Origin: Tretioscincus oriximinensis
Lineage: Eukaryota; Chordata; Lepidosauria; Squamata; Gymnophthalmidae
DNA length: 64,000 bases
Assembly (NCBI GenBank): GCA_022410635.1
Contig: JAJVDF010000664.1
Location: 346,292-410,291 of the forward strand
Reading direction: 5' to 3'
Shown: positions 20,270-30,359 of the stretch, piece after piece
Layout of the letters: each line of letters opens with the position of its first letter
How positions within the stretch are numbered: position 1 is the first letter of the stretch
Made by a program: the position numbers and the translations under genes
Notes under the pieces: model-generated
What the model was told of the DNA's origin: nothing
The model's input: only the letters and a program-made list of their open reading frames with translations
Database searches by the model: none

Positions 20270-20656
20270 GCACATAACAACACTAGGACCAGAGGGCCCA
20301 CCTTAAAACTGATGGGCAGAAAAGTGAGAACAGACAAAGGGTCGTTGGCCTGTGGAATTTATTTCCTGAAGAGGTAGTGGTAGCTAACAGCTTGGATAGT
20401 TTCAAGACAGGACTAGACAGGTTTATGGACACCAAGGGTATAAATGGATACTGGGATGGATGTCTGGATGTTGTCTCCGGGATGGATCAACAGGCAGGAC
20501 TCCTGAAGTGCCAATTGCAGGGAGTCATGAACAGGAGCATATTTTGCTTTCCTCTGTTCAGGCTGCCCAGGTGCATCTGGTGGGCCNCTGTGTGACACAG
20601 AAGAATGGACTAGGTGGGCTGTGGCCTGATCCAGTATGGCTCTTCTTATGTTCTTA
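20270..20656 (+). mobile_element. CR1-a 3' end
   Basis: Starts in the ACACTAGGACCAGAGGGCCC block and runs to TTCTTATGTTCTTA. No remaining open frame from the LINE protein. It is close in sequence to 21500-21907. Confidence 0.85.
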
Positions 20657-20726
20657 NGACAAGTAACAACAGTTAAAACCTAAGTCTCTTGGGGGCTCTC
20701 TTGAATTATTATTCTTCAAACCTTTA

Positions 20727-21092
20727 GACTGACCAGATTTTTTGTGGCCCAAACCGTGGTAATTAATATTCATGCTAATTTGCAAATTTATAAATATGCA
20801 AATCACCCACCAACATGCATACGCCTCCGAAATTGCCGCCCGAGAAATCTGCAAAGCACTCAAGAACTTTTTAAAATGCATGAGAATTTTTAAAGTGTGT
20901 GAGAATTTTTAAAATTTTATATTGTGGGGAGGGTGCCTTCAGGAGCTGGCCCCAGTTGCCAGAGCCCCTAATGGTGGCACAGTGAATTAAAAAAAAANNN
21001 GGNNANNNNGNNCCCCCCCCCCNGTGGGCAAGGTATACACTCCAAAACAGGGTCCCCCCCCCNAAAAAAAAGGGGTCATCTGGTCAGCCTAT
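20727..21092. mobile_element. FB-C, long variant, with a poorly sequenced centre
   Basis: Left end GACTGACCAGATTTTTTGTG and right end AAGGGGTCATCTGGTCAGCC are FB-C termini. Between them lies about 250 bases not found in other copies (TTAATATTCATGCTAATTTG, a duplicated GTGAGAATTTTTAAA). A cluster of Ns and poly-C at 20998-21064 indicates basecalling failure in a homopolymer-rich hairpin. CCTTTAGA and CTTTTAGA flank it imperfectly. Confidence 0.6.
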
Positions 21093-21249
21093 CTTTTAGA
21101 TTGTATATTCCACCAACTTCTCCTTCTCCTCCTCTTCCTCTTCCTCTATTCGCTATTTAAGAAGGTCCAAGAAAATGTTTGAGTATCCTGAATCTTTTGA
21201 GGCAGGCCCTAGAGAATTCCCAAAGTTGAGACACTTTTATCTACTGACT

Positions 21250-21907
21250 TTAACATCTTTGAACATCTACTGTGTTCAATTCTGATTGCCACATCTCAAG
21301 AGGGATATTTTGGAACTGGAGAAGGTGCAGAAAAAGGCAACAAAAATGATCAATGGTCTGGGGCACCTCCCTTATGAAGTCAGGCTGCAATGTCTGGGCC
21401 TCTTCAGCCTCAAAAGGCGATGTTTGAGAGGTGATCTGATTGAAGTGTACAAAATCATGCATGGGATGGATAGGGTGAATAGAGAAAAATGTTTTCTCTA
21501 TCACACAACACAAGGACCACAGGGCCCTCCTTGAAACTGTTGGGTAGAAAAGTGATAACAGACAAAGGAAAGTATTTCTTCACCCAGAGGGTCATCGGCC
21601 TGTAGAATTTACTTCCTGAAGAGGTAGTGGTAGCTAACAGCTTGGATAGTTTCAAGATAGGACTAGACAGGTTTATGGATACCAAGGGTATAAATGAATA
21701 CTAGGATGGATGTCTGGATGTCGCCTCCGAGATGGAGCAACAGGCAGGACTCCTGAGATACCATTTGCAGGGAGTCATGAACAGGAGCATATTTTGCTTT
21801 CCTCTGTTCGGATTGCCCAGGTGCATCTGGTGGGCCTCTGTGTGAGACAGAATGCTGGACTTGATGGGCTGTGGCCTGATCCAGGATGGCTCTTCTTATG
21901 TTCTTAT
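21250..21907 (+). pseudogene. CR1-a LINE: C-terminal ORF2 remnant and full 3' region
   Basis: Best copy of the family. The frame from 21286 gives LELEKVQKKATKMINGLGHL, then LGLFSLKRRCLRGDLIEVYK and a KIMHGMDRVN block, the conserved tail of CR1-type ORF2 downstream of the reverse transcriptase. It ends near 21534. The 3' region then runs through GGTAGTGGTAGCTAACAGC to a final TTCTTATG. There are no reverse transcriptase core motifs, so it is 5'-truncated. CR1 LINEs end in short repeats and do not make long target duplications; none is visible. Confidence 0.88.
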
Positions 21908-21909
21908 GG

Positions 21910-22220
21910 ATGCATCACATGGCACTTGTCAATTCCAAGATTTATTGATATTCTAGACTATCAGTTAACCAGTTGTAATTCACCTCNTCCAAACTTTCAC
22001 AACACATTCCAAGTTTTCTCGTTCTGTCAGGAGCTGACATGTGAGATTTTACACATACATGACTGTTATCCCTGACAGGTTATACTTTAGATTTCGTTCA
22101 GGCCCAACAAATGTCTGTTGGCTGTTTTACCTGTTTGGAGGANTCAAGCTTAAACATTTGGAATGATGGATAACCAGGTGTTTACTGGCTGACGTTCAGA
22201 ACTGTCTACTGATTTGCCCA
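21910..22220. other. Unclassified; possible LTR-type material
   Basis: TGTCAGGAGCTGACATG near 22036 also occurs near 44328, with no further similarity beyond it. No frame of note. Confidence 0.35.
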
Positions 22221-22222
22221 AA

Positions 22223-22665
22223 TCGCAAGTAATAAAGGGCATGTGGGAGAGTTCAACATTCNGAGTTATAACAGCCAATGGTAAGGNTCAGAACTTTGGC
22301 AGCCTCCAGAGACCAATGACAGGGCTTGGAACCTCGGCAGCCTCCACAGACCAGAGTCCTGGGTTAGAAACAGAGGGAAATNATAAATGGATGGTTCTCT
22401 GGGTGGAAAGATGTAGGAAGTGGAATGCCCCAAGGTCCAGGACTGACCATTACTGGCAAGGAAAGGAAGGAAGGAAAGGAAGAATAAAGGGATGGATTAA
22501 AGGTGGATGCCAAGGAAGGAAGATAAAGTTAAAGAAGAAAAGGAAAAGAAAAGAAAGAATGAAACAAAGAAGCGGCAAGTGAAGGAAGGAGTGGTTAAAG
22601 GCATGCATGGGAGCAAGGACTGGTGCCCGTTGCATTACTTTAATGCAACAAGCTAATTCAACCAG
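22223..22665 (+). mobile_element. Non-autonomous Helitron, copy 2 (decayed ends)
   Basis: Aligned with 8474-8933: A then TCGCAAGTAATAAAGGGC at the left, AGCCAATGGTAAGG / CAGAACTTTGGCAGCCT, a GGAA/GAAAG array, GAAGCGGCAAGTGAAGGAAG, and at the right the GTTGCATTA / TAATGCAAC hairpin, AGCTAATTCAACCAG and T. The terminal CTAG has become CCAG, and the pre-array block is partly duplicated (CAGAACTTTGGCAGCCTCCA / TTGGAACCTCGGCAGCCTCC). Confidence 0.75.
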
Positions 22666-22800
22666 TATTAGCTATAAAAGAGCATCAGCCCAGCTACTCT
22701 TGCTCTGAGTAAGCTGTTTGTTCAATAAATCACTTTTTTAATCCATCATGATTCTTCAAATGCCTTCACAGGCATCACAGTGACACACTTTCTCATCAGC
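22666..22800 (+). other. LTR-like promoter and poly-A arrangement
   Basis: GCTATAAAAGAGC about 55 bases ahead of CAATAAATCAC resembles the TATA-to-polyA spacing of an LTR R region. No terminal TG/CA pair or target duplication can be assigned, so this is weak. Confidence 0.25.
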
Positions 22801-23350
22801 CAATNTGTTTCCCGGTTGTCCAAAGGAAGTTCAATAGCCTCTCCTCCCAAATGCTATTGGATATTTTGCTGTCGATATCAGATACCTTCACCTCTCACCT
22901 GAACCTCTTGATGATTTTTGAAGGAATGTCAATCATTCACATAATCAGATACCATCTGGGCCCTATTTAGGCAAAATATAGCTACCGGTAGTAGTAAGAA
23001 GATAGTATTTTTTATTGCTTTTATTATTATAAAACCTGAAGTAGCTGAGGGAAGAGAAGGACTAAAATAAATAAATAAGTAAGTAAATAAAATGCAGCCC
23101 ATGAACAAAATACATCCAAAATACAGTTCCTCTTTCCCAGCTTAGTTCCTCTTTCTAGCTTAGCAGCAGCTATAATGTAATGCATATAAAAACACTCTTA
23201 CCATTTCTCGCCAAAACTAGCAGCACGTCACAGCATTTGCTCATTCCATTCCGAATAGGGCTGAGTCTGAGCTTTGGGACCAAAGACAAGATTTTCAAAA
23301 TGTTTAGCAAGCTGTTTATCATTGTATTGTGTTCACATTTCGTGGTCAAG
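22801..23350. other. Mostly unrecognised
   Basis: CCTCTCCTCCCAAATGCTAT then TGGATATTTTG (22840-22875) resembles 41250-41275. An AAATAAATAAATAAGTAAGT run near 23065 looks like a LINE tail. Confidence 0.35.
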
Positions 23351-23354
23351 CCAC

Positions 23355-23765
23355 ATGGGCCCTAGCCCCACGCACAAATTCTACTGAGTTGATAGCAACA
23401 TCACAGTCAATCCACCCCATGAGGTCACGAATGTTCAGTTTTGACAGAATTACTGGCCACTGCAGTTGGTCTACTTCCACAATGGACATTTGAAAAATCC
23501 AAAAAAAAAAAACCTTCATGGAGACATTCAGTAAAGAAAGCCTCATAAATCTCGCGAGACTTCAAGAGCCTTCGAGGCTACATGTAAAAGTTCATTGGCT
23601 CACGGCTTACAAAGAATGTTGGGAAATGCTGGAAATTGTAGTAAGGCAAGCGTAACAATGCCTTATGGGGCTCACCAACGTTTCGGAACAGCATGGAAAC
23701 CTGAAGGTGCGTGAGCCGTGATTACGAACGGTTTTTCCCGTACTTTAAAAGAAATAGTGAATTAA
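23355..23765 (+). repeat. Rep-G dispersed repeat, copy 2
   Basis: Partner of 12180-12580. This copy adds GGGAAATGCTGGAAATTGTA then GTAAGGCAAGCG, also found inverted at 63870-63905, which links a third copy to the family. Confidence 0.7.
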
Positions 23766-24169
23766 GGTTGTAATATCCTTCGTTTGCTAGGGGCCAGTTC
23801 CACCTCATCAGAGGTCCCAGATCTTTGAGAGTATTGGGGTTGTTTATTTCATTTAGTATCTTCAAAACATGTCTGATGTGTTGAGTATTACAGTTTTGAT
23901 ATTTACACAATGGCTAACGTGGTCTGCAGCTGTTTCTATTTTAGCTCCAATGCAAATGAAAGATAAACAAGATAATCCCTTTTAGATACCTCACACAAGA
24001 ATTTAAACTATTGCTGGCCTTTTTAAAGGTAAACATTCTGCCAGCTCATGATCTTGCTTTGACTTCAGATCTTAAAGAAAAAGAAGCAACACATAGCATG
24101 GTTTCCATCAGTGTCAAAATGGTGACTCTTCAATGTCAGCTTATAAATATAAACTCTCTCACACACACA

Positions 24170-24201
<32 letters not shown>

Positions 24202-24268
24202 TAACGAAAGCAGTACATCTCTTTGCCTTCCTCTCCATCTTTCCATCATATATGATATCATGAAAGAC
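23766..24268. repeat. Mostly unrecognised; CA/TC run at 24155-24203
   Basis: Alternating CTCTC and ACACAC stretches around 24155-24203. The rest is unremarkable AT-rich sequence. Confidence 0.5.
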
Positions 24269-24269
24269 A

Positions 24270-24362
24270 CAAAAAGTAGCCATGTTAGCCTGGGTCCAGA
24301 AAATCTAGCAAAGGAAACTCATGCCACCCAGAGACTGGCAAGAAAAAGGAAGGTTTCATAGA
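24270..24362 (-). repeat. Rep-E copy, inverted
   Basis: AGCCATGTTAGCCTGGGTCC, ATCTAGCAAAGGAAACTCAT, GACTGGCAAGAAAAAGGAAG and TTTCATAG keep the reverse Rep-E order. A GATA run follows and a further Rep-E scrap (AAGGGGATCTTATGGCACC) sits after it at 24530-24560. Confidence 0.6.
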
Positions 24363-24389
24363 AGATGGGTAGATGATAGTAAGATAGGT

Positions 24390-24438
24390 AGAGAGAGAGA
24401 GACAGATGTAAAGATGGAGAGAGAGAGAGAGAGAGATG

Positions 24439-24522
<84 letters not shown>
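24390..24522. repeat. GA run followed by a perfect GATA run (about 21 units)
   Basis: Uninterrupted GATA from about 24437 to 24522. GATA tetramers are abundant in squamates and enriched on some sex chromosomes, but one run says nothing about linkage. Confidence 0.95.
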
Positions 24523-24560
24523 TTCTTGCAAGGGGATCTTATGGCACCTTAAAGCCCCTG

Positions 24561-25125
24561 GTGTTGTTTATGCAAATGTGGACGTGAATTCTCGCATGCT
24601 CATGGGGATCTGTTTGCTATCAAACCAAATTATTGCTAGTTTAATTCAATGGTAATTGAAACAAATTCATTTTTTTTTCATTCATGCTCATCTCTAGCAG
24701 CCACTAGACTGTGTCTTCGAAATGCATTGTATAAAAGCAACATGGAGAAATTTAAAAACTGTCTCCTAAAGTATATCTAATTTTCATGAAAACGAATAAA
24801 ATTAATCAAAACGCCCCGCAGCCAGGNAAAAATAATTAAATTAAAAATAATTATAAATGATAACTCTACCATATGTACATCATCCCCAAATTAAATCCTG
24901 TGGAAGGTAAAGCACATGTAAAACAAATGGGCCTTCAGCTCATCTGATGGGTAGGTTCGTTGTTTTATGGTGTTTATCTCTTAAACAAGGGAGTATTAAC
25001 TGGAAATGAGCGCAGATAATTTATTAAACTATTAATAAATTATACTACTGTGTAAAAGATAACTAGCTGACCATAAAATGTGACATTTGTTCTTTCTTTA
25101 TTGGAATGCAGAGGACAAAAGTCAG
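24561..25125. other. No recognisable element
   Basis: AT-rich with TTAATAAATTATAC-type stretches and one N near 24827. Confidence 0.4.
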
Positions 25126-25129
25126 ATTT

Positions 25130-25285
25130 TGCAAAGGAGAAGGAGGAGGAAGAGAAGAAAAGGAAGTGAAAATGGAAATGGAAGAGANGGAAATAGAGGA
25201 AGGAGAAGAGGAAGAGGAAGAAGAAAAAGAAAAAGAAGAGGAAGGAGGAGAAGTGGAAGAAGAAGAGGGAGGAGGAGGAAAGATT
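25130..25285. repeat. GGA/GAA purine tract
   Basis: Degenerate AGGAAG/GAAGAGG repeats. Glu-rich and Arg-rich frames over it are artefacts. Confidence 0.9.
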
Positions 25286-25788
25286 TGCTTTTACAGCCTA
25301 CATTTCAGCAAAGAAACCAGCAGGTTTCCAGATAAGTGTGCAATCCTCTAACCACAAGACCAAAATGACTTCCTACTCTGAAANACTCATAATTGGAATC
25401 AGCAGTCAGTCTTCCCGATTCTGATCATGGAGAGTCATAGCTGGATCCATTTTGCATTTGCTTGATGATGTTCATTCAGACCAACTGATGTGCAGGCTTT
25501 GAGGCTATGTTCAGATGCCCCTGAGGAGAAAGAGCAAGCATCCCTAACTTTGCATCTTCTGCGGAACCCATATTTCAGTAGCATACAATGATATTGCACC
25601 ACTGATGAAACGCATCCCTTGATAGTCCAAATCCCANCGGGCAAGTCTTCTGCACAAATGAGTTCTAGATCACACCATCTGATATGCTGAGGAGATGCTC
25701 AGACCAGACTCACAATATGCCATACCACCAGTGGCAGAACTCTTCCGCCAGGCCTTTGGCTAGCTTCACTCTTGCCTCAGGCTGATCT
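25286..25788. other. No recognisable element
   Basis: No frame above 70 codons with a family signature and no repeat partner found. Confidence 0.35.
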
Positions 25789-25789
25789 G

Positions 25790-26012
25790 CTTCCATTGTT
25801 GTTTTAATATTGCCCTTTGGATGTGAATTGGTATNCAATGGGGGTTATGATTGTAATTTGTTTTTAAATCTTTCCTGGATCTGTTTGTATAATTCATGTT
25901 GTATTGTACTGGTTTTATATAATTATCTTGTATTTTATGGTTTGTATTGCATTGTGAGCTGCCCAGANCCCNTTGTGGGATGGGCAGAGTATAAATCAAA
26001 TAGTAAAGTAAG
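25790..26012 (+). mobile_element. LINE 3' UTR and tail of an unassigned family
   Basis: TTGTATTGTACTGG, ATAATTATCTTGTATT, GTGAGCTGCCCAGA and GGGCAGAGTATAAATCAAAT lead into AGTAAAGTAA. The reverse of this tail is inserted in the CR1-a at 17800-17925. The architecture resembles the L2-like tail but the sequence differs. Confidence 0.55.
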
Positions 26013-26079
26013 NTACTAGAAACTCTAATCGTGATTAACCTGATCCGGTTAACACGAGGAATGGTTAAAGGTTCAAGGG

Positions 26080-26985
26080 ATGTTTAGTCTGCAAAAGAGA
26101 GGACTAGGAGGAGACTTAATATCTGGCTACAAATATCTGAAGGGCTGGCACAGAGAAGAGGGATCAGCATTGTTCTCATTGGCACGTGGAAGAACTAGAA
26201 ACAATGGGATGAAACTACAAGGGAGTAGATTTAGATTCGATATAAAAAAAAACCTTTCTAAGAGTGAGGGGGATAAACCAGAAGGACATGTTGCCGTAGG
26301 AGTAGGGTTGCCATATTTTGGCAGCCCAAAACCGGGACGGGGGTGGAGTGGGGGTGCGTGCCTGTCTCACCACAAGCGTCCGGGTGTGTGCGCATGCGTA
26401 GCTGCTCCAATGCTGGAGGTGGAGGCGGGCTTTCNCNCCTGCTGTCAGGCAAAGTGCACCAACTCGCCTCCAGCGGAGGAAAAACACTTGGGTTTGTGAC
26501 GGGAGAACGGAGCTGCCCTCCTGTCACAAACCCAGGCGATTTTCCTCTGCTGGAGGCGAGTTNGTGCACTTTGCCTGACANCAGGTGCAAAACCCCGCCT
26601 CCAGCATTAGAGCAGCTACGGCAGGCTCCGAGGTTCCTCCCAGGACCCCGGAAAGCGTTGCTCAGGCTGCAGCTGTCAGCTCTGATGGCTCCTTTTCCTT
26701 TAAAACCCTGCATTTTTATATTCCCTGATGCAGCATTGGGGAATGTAAAAATCCAGGATTTTGTCTTAAAACCCGGAGGGGACTATATTTTAGTCCCCCA
26801 AGCCGGGATTGTCCTGCCTTCCCAGGACATATGGCAACCCTACGTAGGAGGTGGTGAGTTCGCCTTCACTGGAAGTTTTCAAACAGTGGCTGGACAGACA
26901 TCTGTCTGGAATCGTTTAATGAATCTTGCATTGAGCAGGGGGTTGGACTTGATGGCCCTGGAGGTCCCTTCCATCTATGATTCTA
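26080..26985 (+). pseudogene. CR1-b LINE C-terminus and 3' end, split by hAT-D
   Basis: Encodes MFSLQKRGLGGDLISGYKYL, GSALFSLARGRTRNNGMKL and SRFRFDIKKNL, then resumes after the insertion with GSFQTVAGQTSVWNRLMNLA in a shifted frame, ending in the GGAGGTCCCTTCCATCTATG terminus. This is the classic C-terminal tail of bird and reptile CR1 ORF2. Confidence 0.85.
26303..26842. mobile_element. hAT-D, 540-bp fold-back element with 8-bp target duplication
   Basis: Fourteen-base perfect terminal inverted repeats (TAGGGTTGCCATAT / ATATGGCAACCCTA) are flanked flush by CGTAGGAG at 26295-26302 and 26843-26850. An 8-bp duplication and TAGGG start fit the hAT superfamily. A large internal palindrome covers about 26398-26621. 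The right part contains CCTGATGCAGCATTGGGGAA. Frames of 151 and 225 codons across it are chance products of the GC-rich palindrome. It has no transposase. Confidence 0.85.
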
Positions 26986-27029
26986 TGATCCTTCTTTACA
27001 TTCTATCACAAACCAAATAGTGCAGATGT

Positions 27030-27670
27030 ATGGAAGTTGTGTAAGATCACAAGGAGAAGGCCTTCTCTAGTAATTCCTCCCCTTACAGAGATGCAGGTTT
27101 TAGGGGCAGATAGGAAGGTCTTATCTGTGGTACCTCTCACACTCTGGAACAGCCTCCCTTTAGAGGCTTGCCAGGCGTCTACACTGCATTATTATTATTT
27201 ATTTATTTATTTATTTGTACTTTTATCCCGCTCTATACCCGAAGGTCTCAGGGCGGCCAACCATAGGGTGGCGCACGTAGCTTTTGTTGCTTAATCCACA
27301 ACAGACATCCTGTGGAGTAGGTGGGGCTGAGAGTTCAAAGAACGGTGACTGGCCCAAGGTCACCNAGCTGGCTTTCATGGAAGAGTGGGGACTCGAACCG
27401 GGAGACTACCAGGTACAAGTACAATACTCTGACCACTACACCAGACTGGCTCTTGTCACCTGGTAAAAACATATCTCTTCACCCAAGCTTTTGACTCTTA
27501 GTTCTCTCTACATTCTGTCCTTCCAGGAAGGGTTAGTGAGTTGGATGGAGAGAAGGAGGAAGGTCATGGATTTTTAAAAATGTTATGATGTGTAGTTATT
27601 GTTATTGTTATTGATGTTGTTGTTGTTTACCCTGTTACCCGCTCTGGGAGCAATGGTGAAGGGCAGAATA
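27030..27670 (+). pseudogene. L2-like LINE C-terminus and 3' UTR, split by SINE-M
   Basis: Encodes RRRPSLVIPPLTEMQVLGAD and VLSVVPLTLWNSLPLEACQA before the insertion. GGTAAAAACATATCTCTTCACC after it continues the same coding block, as at 47155. It then runs through a TTGTTATTG stretch to CAGAATATAAATCAGCAAAT near 27670. This subgroup has a different tail from 18520. Confidence 0.75.
27188..27454 (-). mobile_element. SINE-M (MIR-like SINE with L2-like tail), inverted
   Basis: From left: TTTATTTATTTATTTG and TATACCCGAAGGTCTCAGGG (the L2-like tail in reverse), CACGTAGCTTTTGTTGCTTA, CAACAGACATCCTGTGGAG, TGACTGGCCCAAGGTCACC, then GGACTCGAACCGGGAGAC and CTCTGACCACTACACCAGAC. The last two, reversed, are a B box and an A box of a tRNA-derived pol III promoter. 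Confidence 0.85.
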
Positions 27671-27719
27671 TAAATCAGCAAATAGGAGAAAAAAGGTCTT
27701 CAGGTGGTCTTATCAAGGT

Positions 27720-28258
27720 ACCTGGCTTACACTCACCTTTGGAAACAGTGTTCAAATCCTTTCATTCACAAAGCAGCTTTCTTCAGCACCTCTAAGCAGG
27801 TGTCGGGGACATGAATTCACATTGATTTGGAAGGAATCCCACATTTCTCTGCCACAATCTGCCTCCACAAAGCCATTCCATGCATATTTATGCAAAAGTA
27901 TATTTTTGTAAGGCCACCTTTGTGGCTGCCTGCAAACGATTTCACCTTCCTGCCTCAGATGTTTATGGAACTGTAGACGGGGGGAAAATAATGACCTGAG
28001 GCAGGATCATCTTTTCGAGCTGAATTTACAGCATCCNTCCTCCTTCCACCCCCACCCTCTTCCTTATACGTTCAGGGGAATTGGCTCCCCAGGCTAATTT
28101 GGGCAGGGTCTCTCAGTGAGTTCTTGAAGTTGATTTCAATTTTATCCAAAGTAGACCCTGTTCAAATATTTGTAGGCTTCACATAAACACATGAGGTACC
28201 TCAGTTACTTGGTTTCATTTGATTCATATGTAGGTACAATGGCAAAGTTAATCATCAT
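27720..28258. other. Unassigned, apparently single-copy segment
   Basis: Balanced composition, free of microsatellites and of any family seen elsewhere here. ATGCATATTTATGCAAAAGT near 27880 is an octamer-like AT-rich block. It could hold a conserved non-coding element, but a single sequence cannot show conservation. Confidence 0.3.
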
Positions 28259-28259
28259 A

Positions 28260-28412
28260 TAGAATCAGAGAATCCTAGAGTTGGAAGGACCCTGGAGTTG
28301 TGTTATCCCAGAGGGAGGGGGGAAGAGCAGGCCTGGGCAGGGGTGTGGCTTCCTCAGTCCCTAGATGGAAGGGGGTGAGGCTGGAGGAGCCACCCAATAG
28401 GGCTTCAAGTAG
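28260..28412 (+). mobile_element. LTR 5' fragment inserted next to a CR1-b scrap
   Basis: AGAATCAGAGAATCCTAGAG / TTGGAAGGACCCTGGAG (28261-28297) is an inverted CR1-b end. From 28299 TGTGTTATCCCAGAGGGAGG to CAATAGGGCTTCAAGTAG matches the first 115 bases of the LTR at 56221. It is truncated, and no partner end is present. Confidence 0.65.
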
Positions 28413-29030
28413 ATAAATAGATATCCCCAAGTCTATATCTTTTAACCTATTCAACTTAAATTAATTGCTTGAATTATGATGTTTATTTTCACCGCCTCAT
28501 GCGTACAAGTTAACAAAAACCATGGCGCAGGGGGGGGGGGGGGGGGATAGAGGCAGGAAGACTTCAGCCAAGGATTGTGTGCAATACATGTCTGGCAAGC
28601 TGAGAAGCGATTATTTGCTTGGACTAGTTCCTAGCTTCAAAGTGCAAAAACAAAGGTAAGTTCAAGATAACTTTAGGAATACTTTGGGGATACTGACTGC
28701 AAATACCCGTCCCTCCCAGGTGGAAGGTCTGGAGACAAGACAGATGTGCTCTCGGCTCTACTGTTTCCCGGGAATCTCCCTCTCGCTGCATTCACACGGG
28801 GGCAAAGGAGGCAGTTTGAGAACTGTGAAGTGAATTCAATCCTCTGCACCATTTTCTTCCACTTCCAGCTCTGTTTCATTGTACACACAAGAGTCATTTT
28901 GGCTTCTGGAGTTAACTGCTGCATTGGTTGGGTAATCTGTTTTCAGAGTGTCCTCTTTCCGCACTCCGCTCCGGCTTTGTTTTTCTTAAAAAAGTGTCCG
29001 AGTTTTACGCAAATCCATAGCTACAAAATA
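28413..29030. other. No recognisable element; poly-G tract at 28530
   Basis: A run of about 16 G at 28530-28546. The remainder has two overlapping opposite frames of 83 and 106 codons with no family features. Confidence 0.4.
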
Positions 29031-29174
29031 CAGATACAGTGGTACCTCGGTTCTCGAACGCCTTGAATGTCGACCAAATCGGTGTTCGACCGGCAGATTC
29101 CAGAAACTTTTGTCCCGGAATCCGAACACCGATTTGGAACTCGAACTTCCTTCGGCGTTCTTTCGGCCAGGCGC

Positions 29175-30164
29175 NNNNNNNNNNNNNNNNNNNNNNNNNN
29201 NNNNNNNNNNNNNNNNNNNNNNNNNNNNNNNNNNNNNNNNNNNNNNNNNNNNNNNNNNNNNNNNNNNNNNNNNNNNNNNNNNNNNNNNNNNNNNNNNNNN
29301 NNNNNNNNNNNNNNNNNNNNNNNNNNNNNNNNNNNNNNNNNNNNNNNNNNNNNNNNNNNNNNNNNNNNNNNNNNNNNNNNNNNNNNNNNNNNNNNNNNNN
29401 NNNNNNNNNNNNNNNNNNNNNNNNNNNNNNNNNNNNNNNNNNNNNNNNNNNNNNNNNNNNNNNNNNNNNNNNNNNNNNNNNNNNNNNNNNNNNNNNNNNN
29501 NNNNNNNNNNNNNNNNNNNNNNNNNNNNNNNNNNNNNNNNNNNNNNNNNNNNNNNNNNNNNNNNNNNNNNNNNNNNNNNNNNNNNNNNNNNNNNNNNNNN
29601 NNNNNNNNNNNNNNNNNNNNNNNNNNNNNNNNNNNNNNNNNNNNNNNNNNNNNNNNNNNNNNNNNNNNNNNNNNNNNNNNNNNNNNNNNNNNNNNNNNNN
29701 NNNNNNNNNNNNNNNNNNNNNNNNNNNNNNNNNNNNNNNNNNNNNNNNNNNNNNNNNNNNNNNNNNNNNNNNNNNNNNNNNNNNNNNNNNNNNNNNNNNN
29801 NNNNNNNNNNNNNNNNNNNNNNNNNNNNNNNNNNNNNNNNNNNNNNNNNNNNNNNNNNNNNNNNNNNNNNNNNNNNNNNNNNNNNNNNNNNNNNNNNNNN
29901 NNNNNNNNNNNNNNNNNNNNNNNNNNNNNNNNNNNNNNNNNNNNNNNNNNNNNNNNNNNNNNNNNNNNNNNNNNNNNNNNNNNNNNNNNNNNNNNNNNNN
30001 NNNNNNNNNNNNNNNNNNNNNNNNNNNNNNNNNNNNNNNNNNNNNNNNNNNNNNNNNNNNNNNNNNNNNNNNNNNNNNNNNNNNNNNNNNNNNNNNNNNN
30101 NNNNNNNNNNNNNNNNNNNNNNNNNNNNNNNNNNNNNNNNNNNNNNNNNNNNNNNNNNNNNNNN
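29175..30164. other. Assembly gap (990 Ns)
   Basis: Continuous Ns. All frames crossing it consist of unknown residues and were discarded. The real length is unknown. Confidence 0.98.
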
Positions 30165-30285
30165 CGTTTTTTCGGCCAGGCGCGCCTTGCGGACGTCATC
30201 AGAGTGCGTTTTTTCGGCCAGGCGCGCCTTGCGGACGTCATCAGAGTGCGTTTTTTCGGCCCAGCGCGCCTTGCTTCGGTTCTCG
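30165..30285. repeat. 42-bp CpG-rich minisatellite within the Tigger-like element
   Basis: Two identical 42-base units (30165-30206, 30207-30248) begin CGTTTTTTCGGCCAGGCGCG and contain GGACGTCATC. A third starts at 30249 and diverges. The left side of the gap ends in TTCGGCCAGGCGC, in phase with the unit, so the array probably fills the gap. Confidence 0.85.
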
Positions 30286-30359
30286 AACAAATTGGTTCTC
30301 GACCGTCCTCCCGGAACAAATTGTGTTCGAGAACCGAGGTACCACTGTATACAGATATT

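Larger units (their letters stand above)
29037..30347. mobile_element. Tigger-like (pogo group) DNA transposon with internal minisatellite and gap
   Basis: Ends CAGTGGTACCTCGGTTCTCG (left) and its inverse (right) abut TA dinucleotides at 29035-29036 and 30348-30349, as expected of Tc1/mariner-group elements. CAG-starting repeats of this type are found in Tigger/pogo elements. Inside the ends, TTCGAC/TTCTCGAAC motifs recur. The interior is a CpG-rich 42-bp tandem interrupted by Ns. No transposase is visible, so it is probably non-autonomous, though the gap prevents certainty. Confidence 0.75.

Noticed and set aside
22666..22800. Complete LTR
   Set aside because: TATA and poly-A motifs are present but terminal TG/CA ends and a target duplication could not be found.
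24437..24522. GATA run as evidence of sex-chromosome location
   Set aside because: Such runs occur genome-wide in squamates; one short run is not informative.
26343..27020. 225-codon frame
   Set aside because: It crosses hAT-D and its junction into CR1-b. The sequence is palindromic, giving similar frames on the other strand.
30165..30285. CRISPR-like direct repeats
   Set aside because: The 42-base units are contiguous without spacers, inside a eukaryotic transposon.
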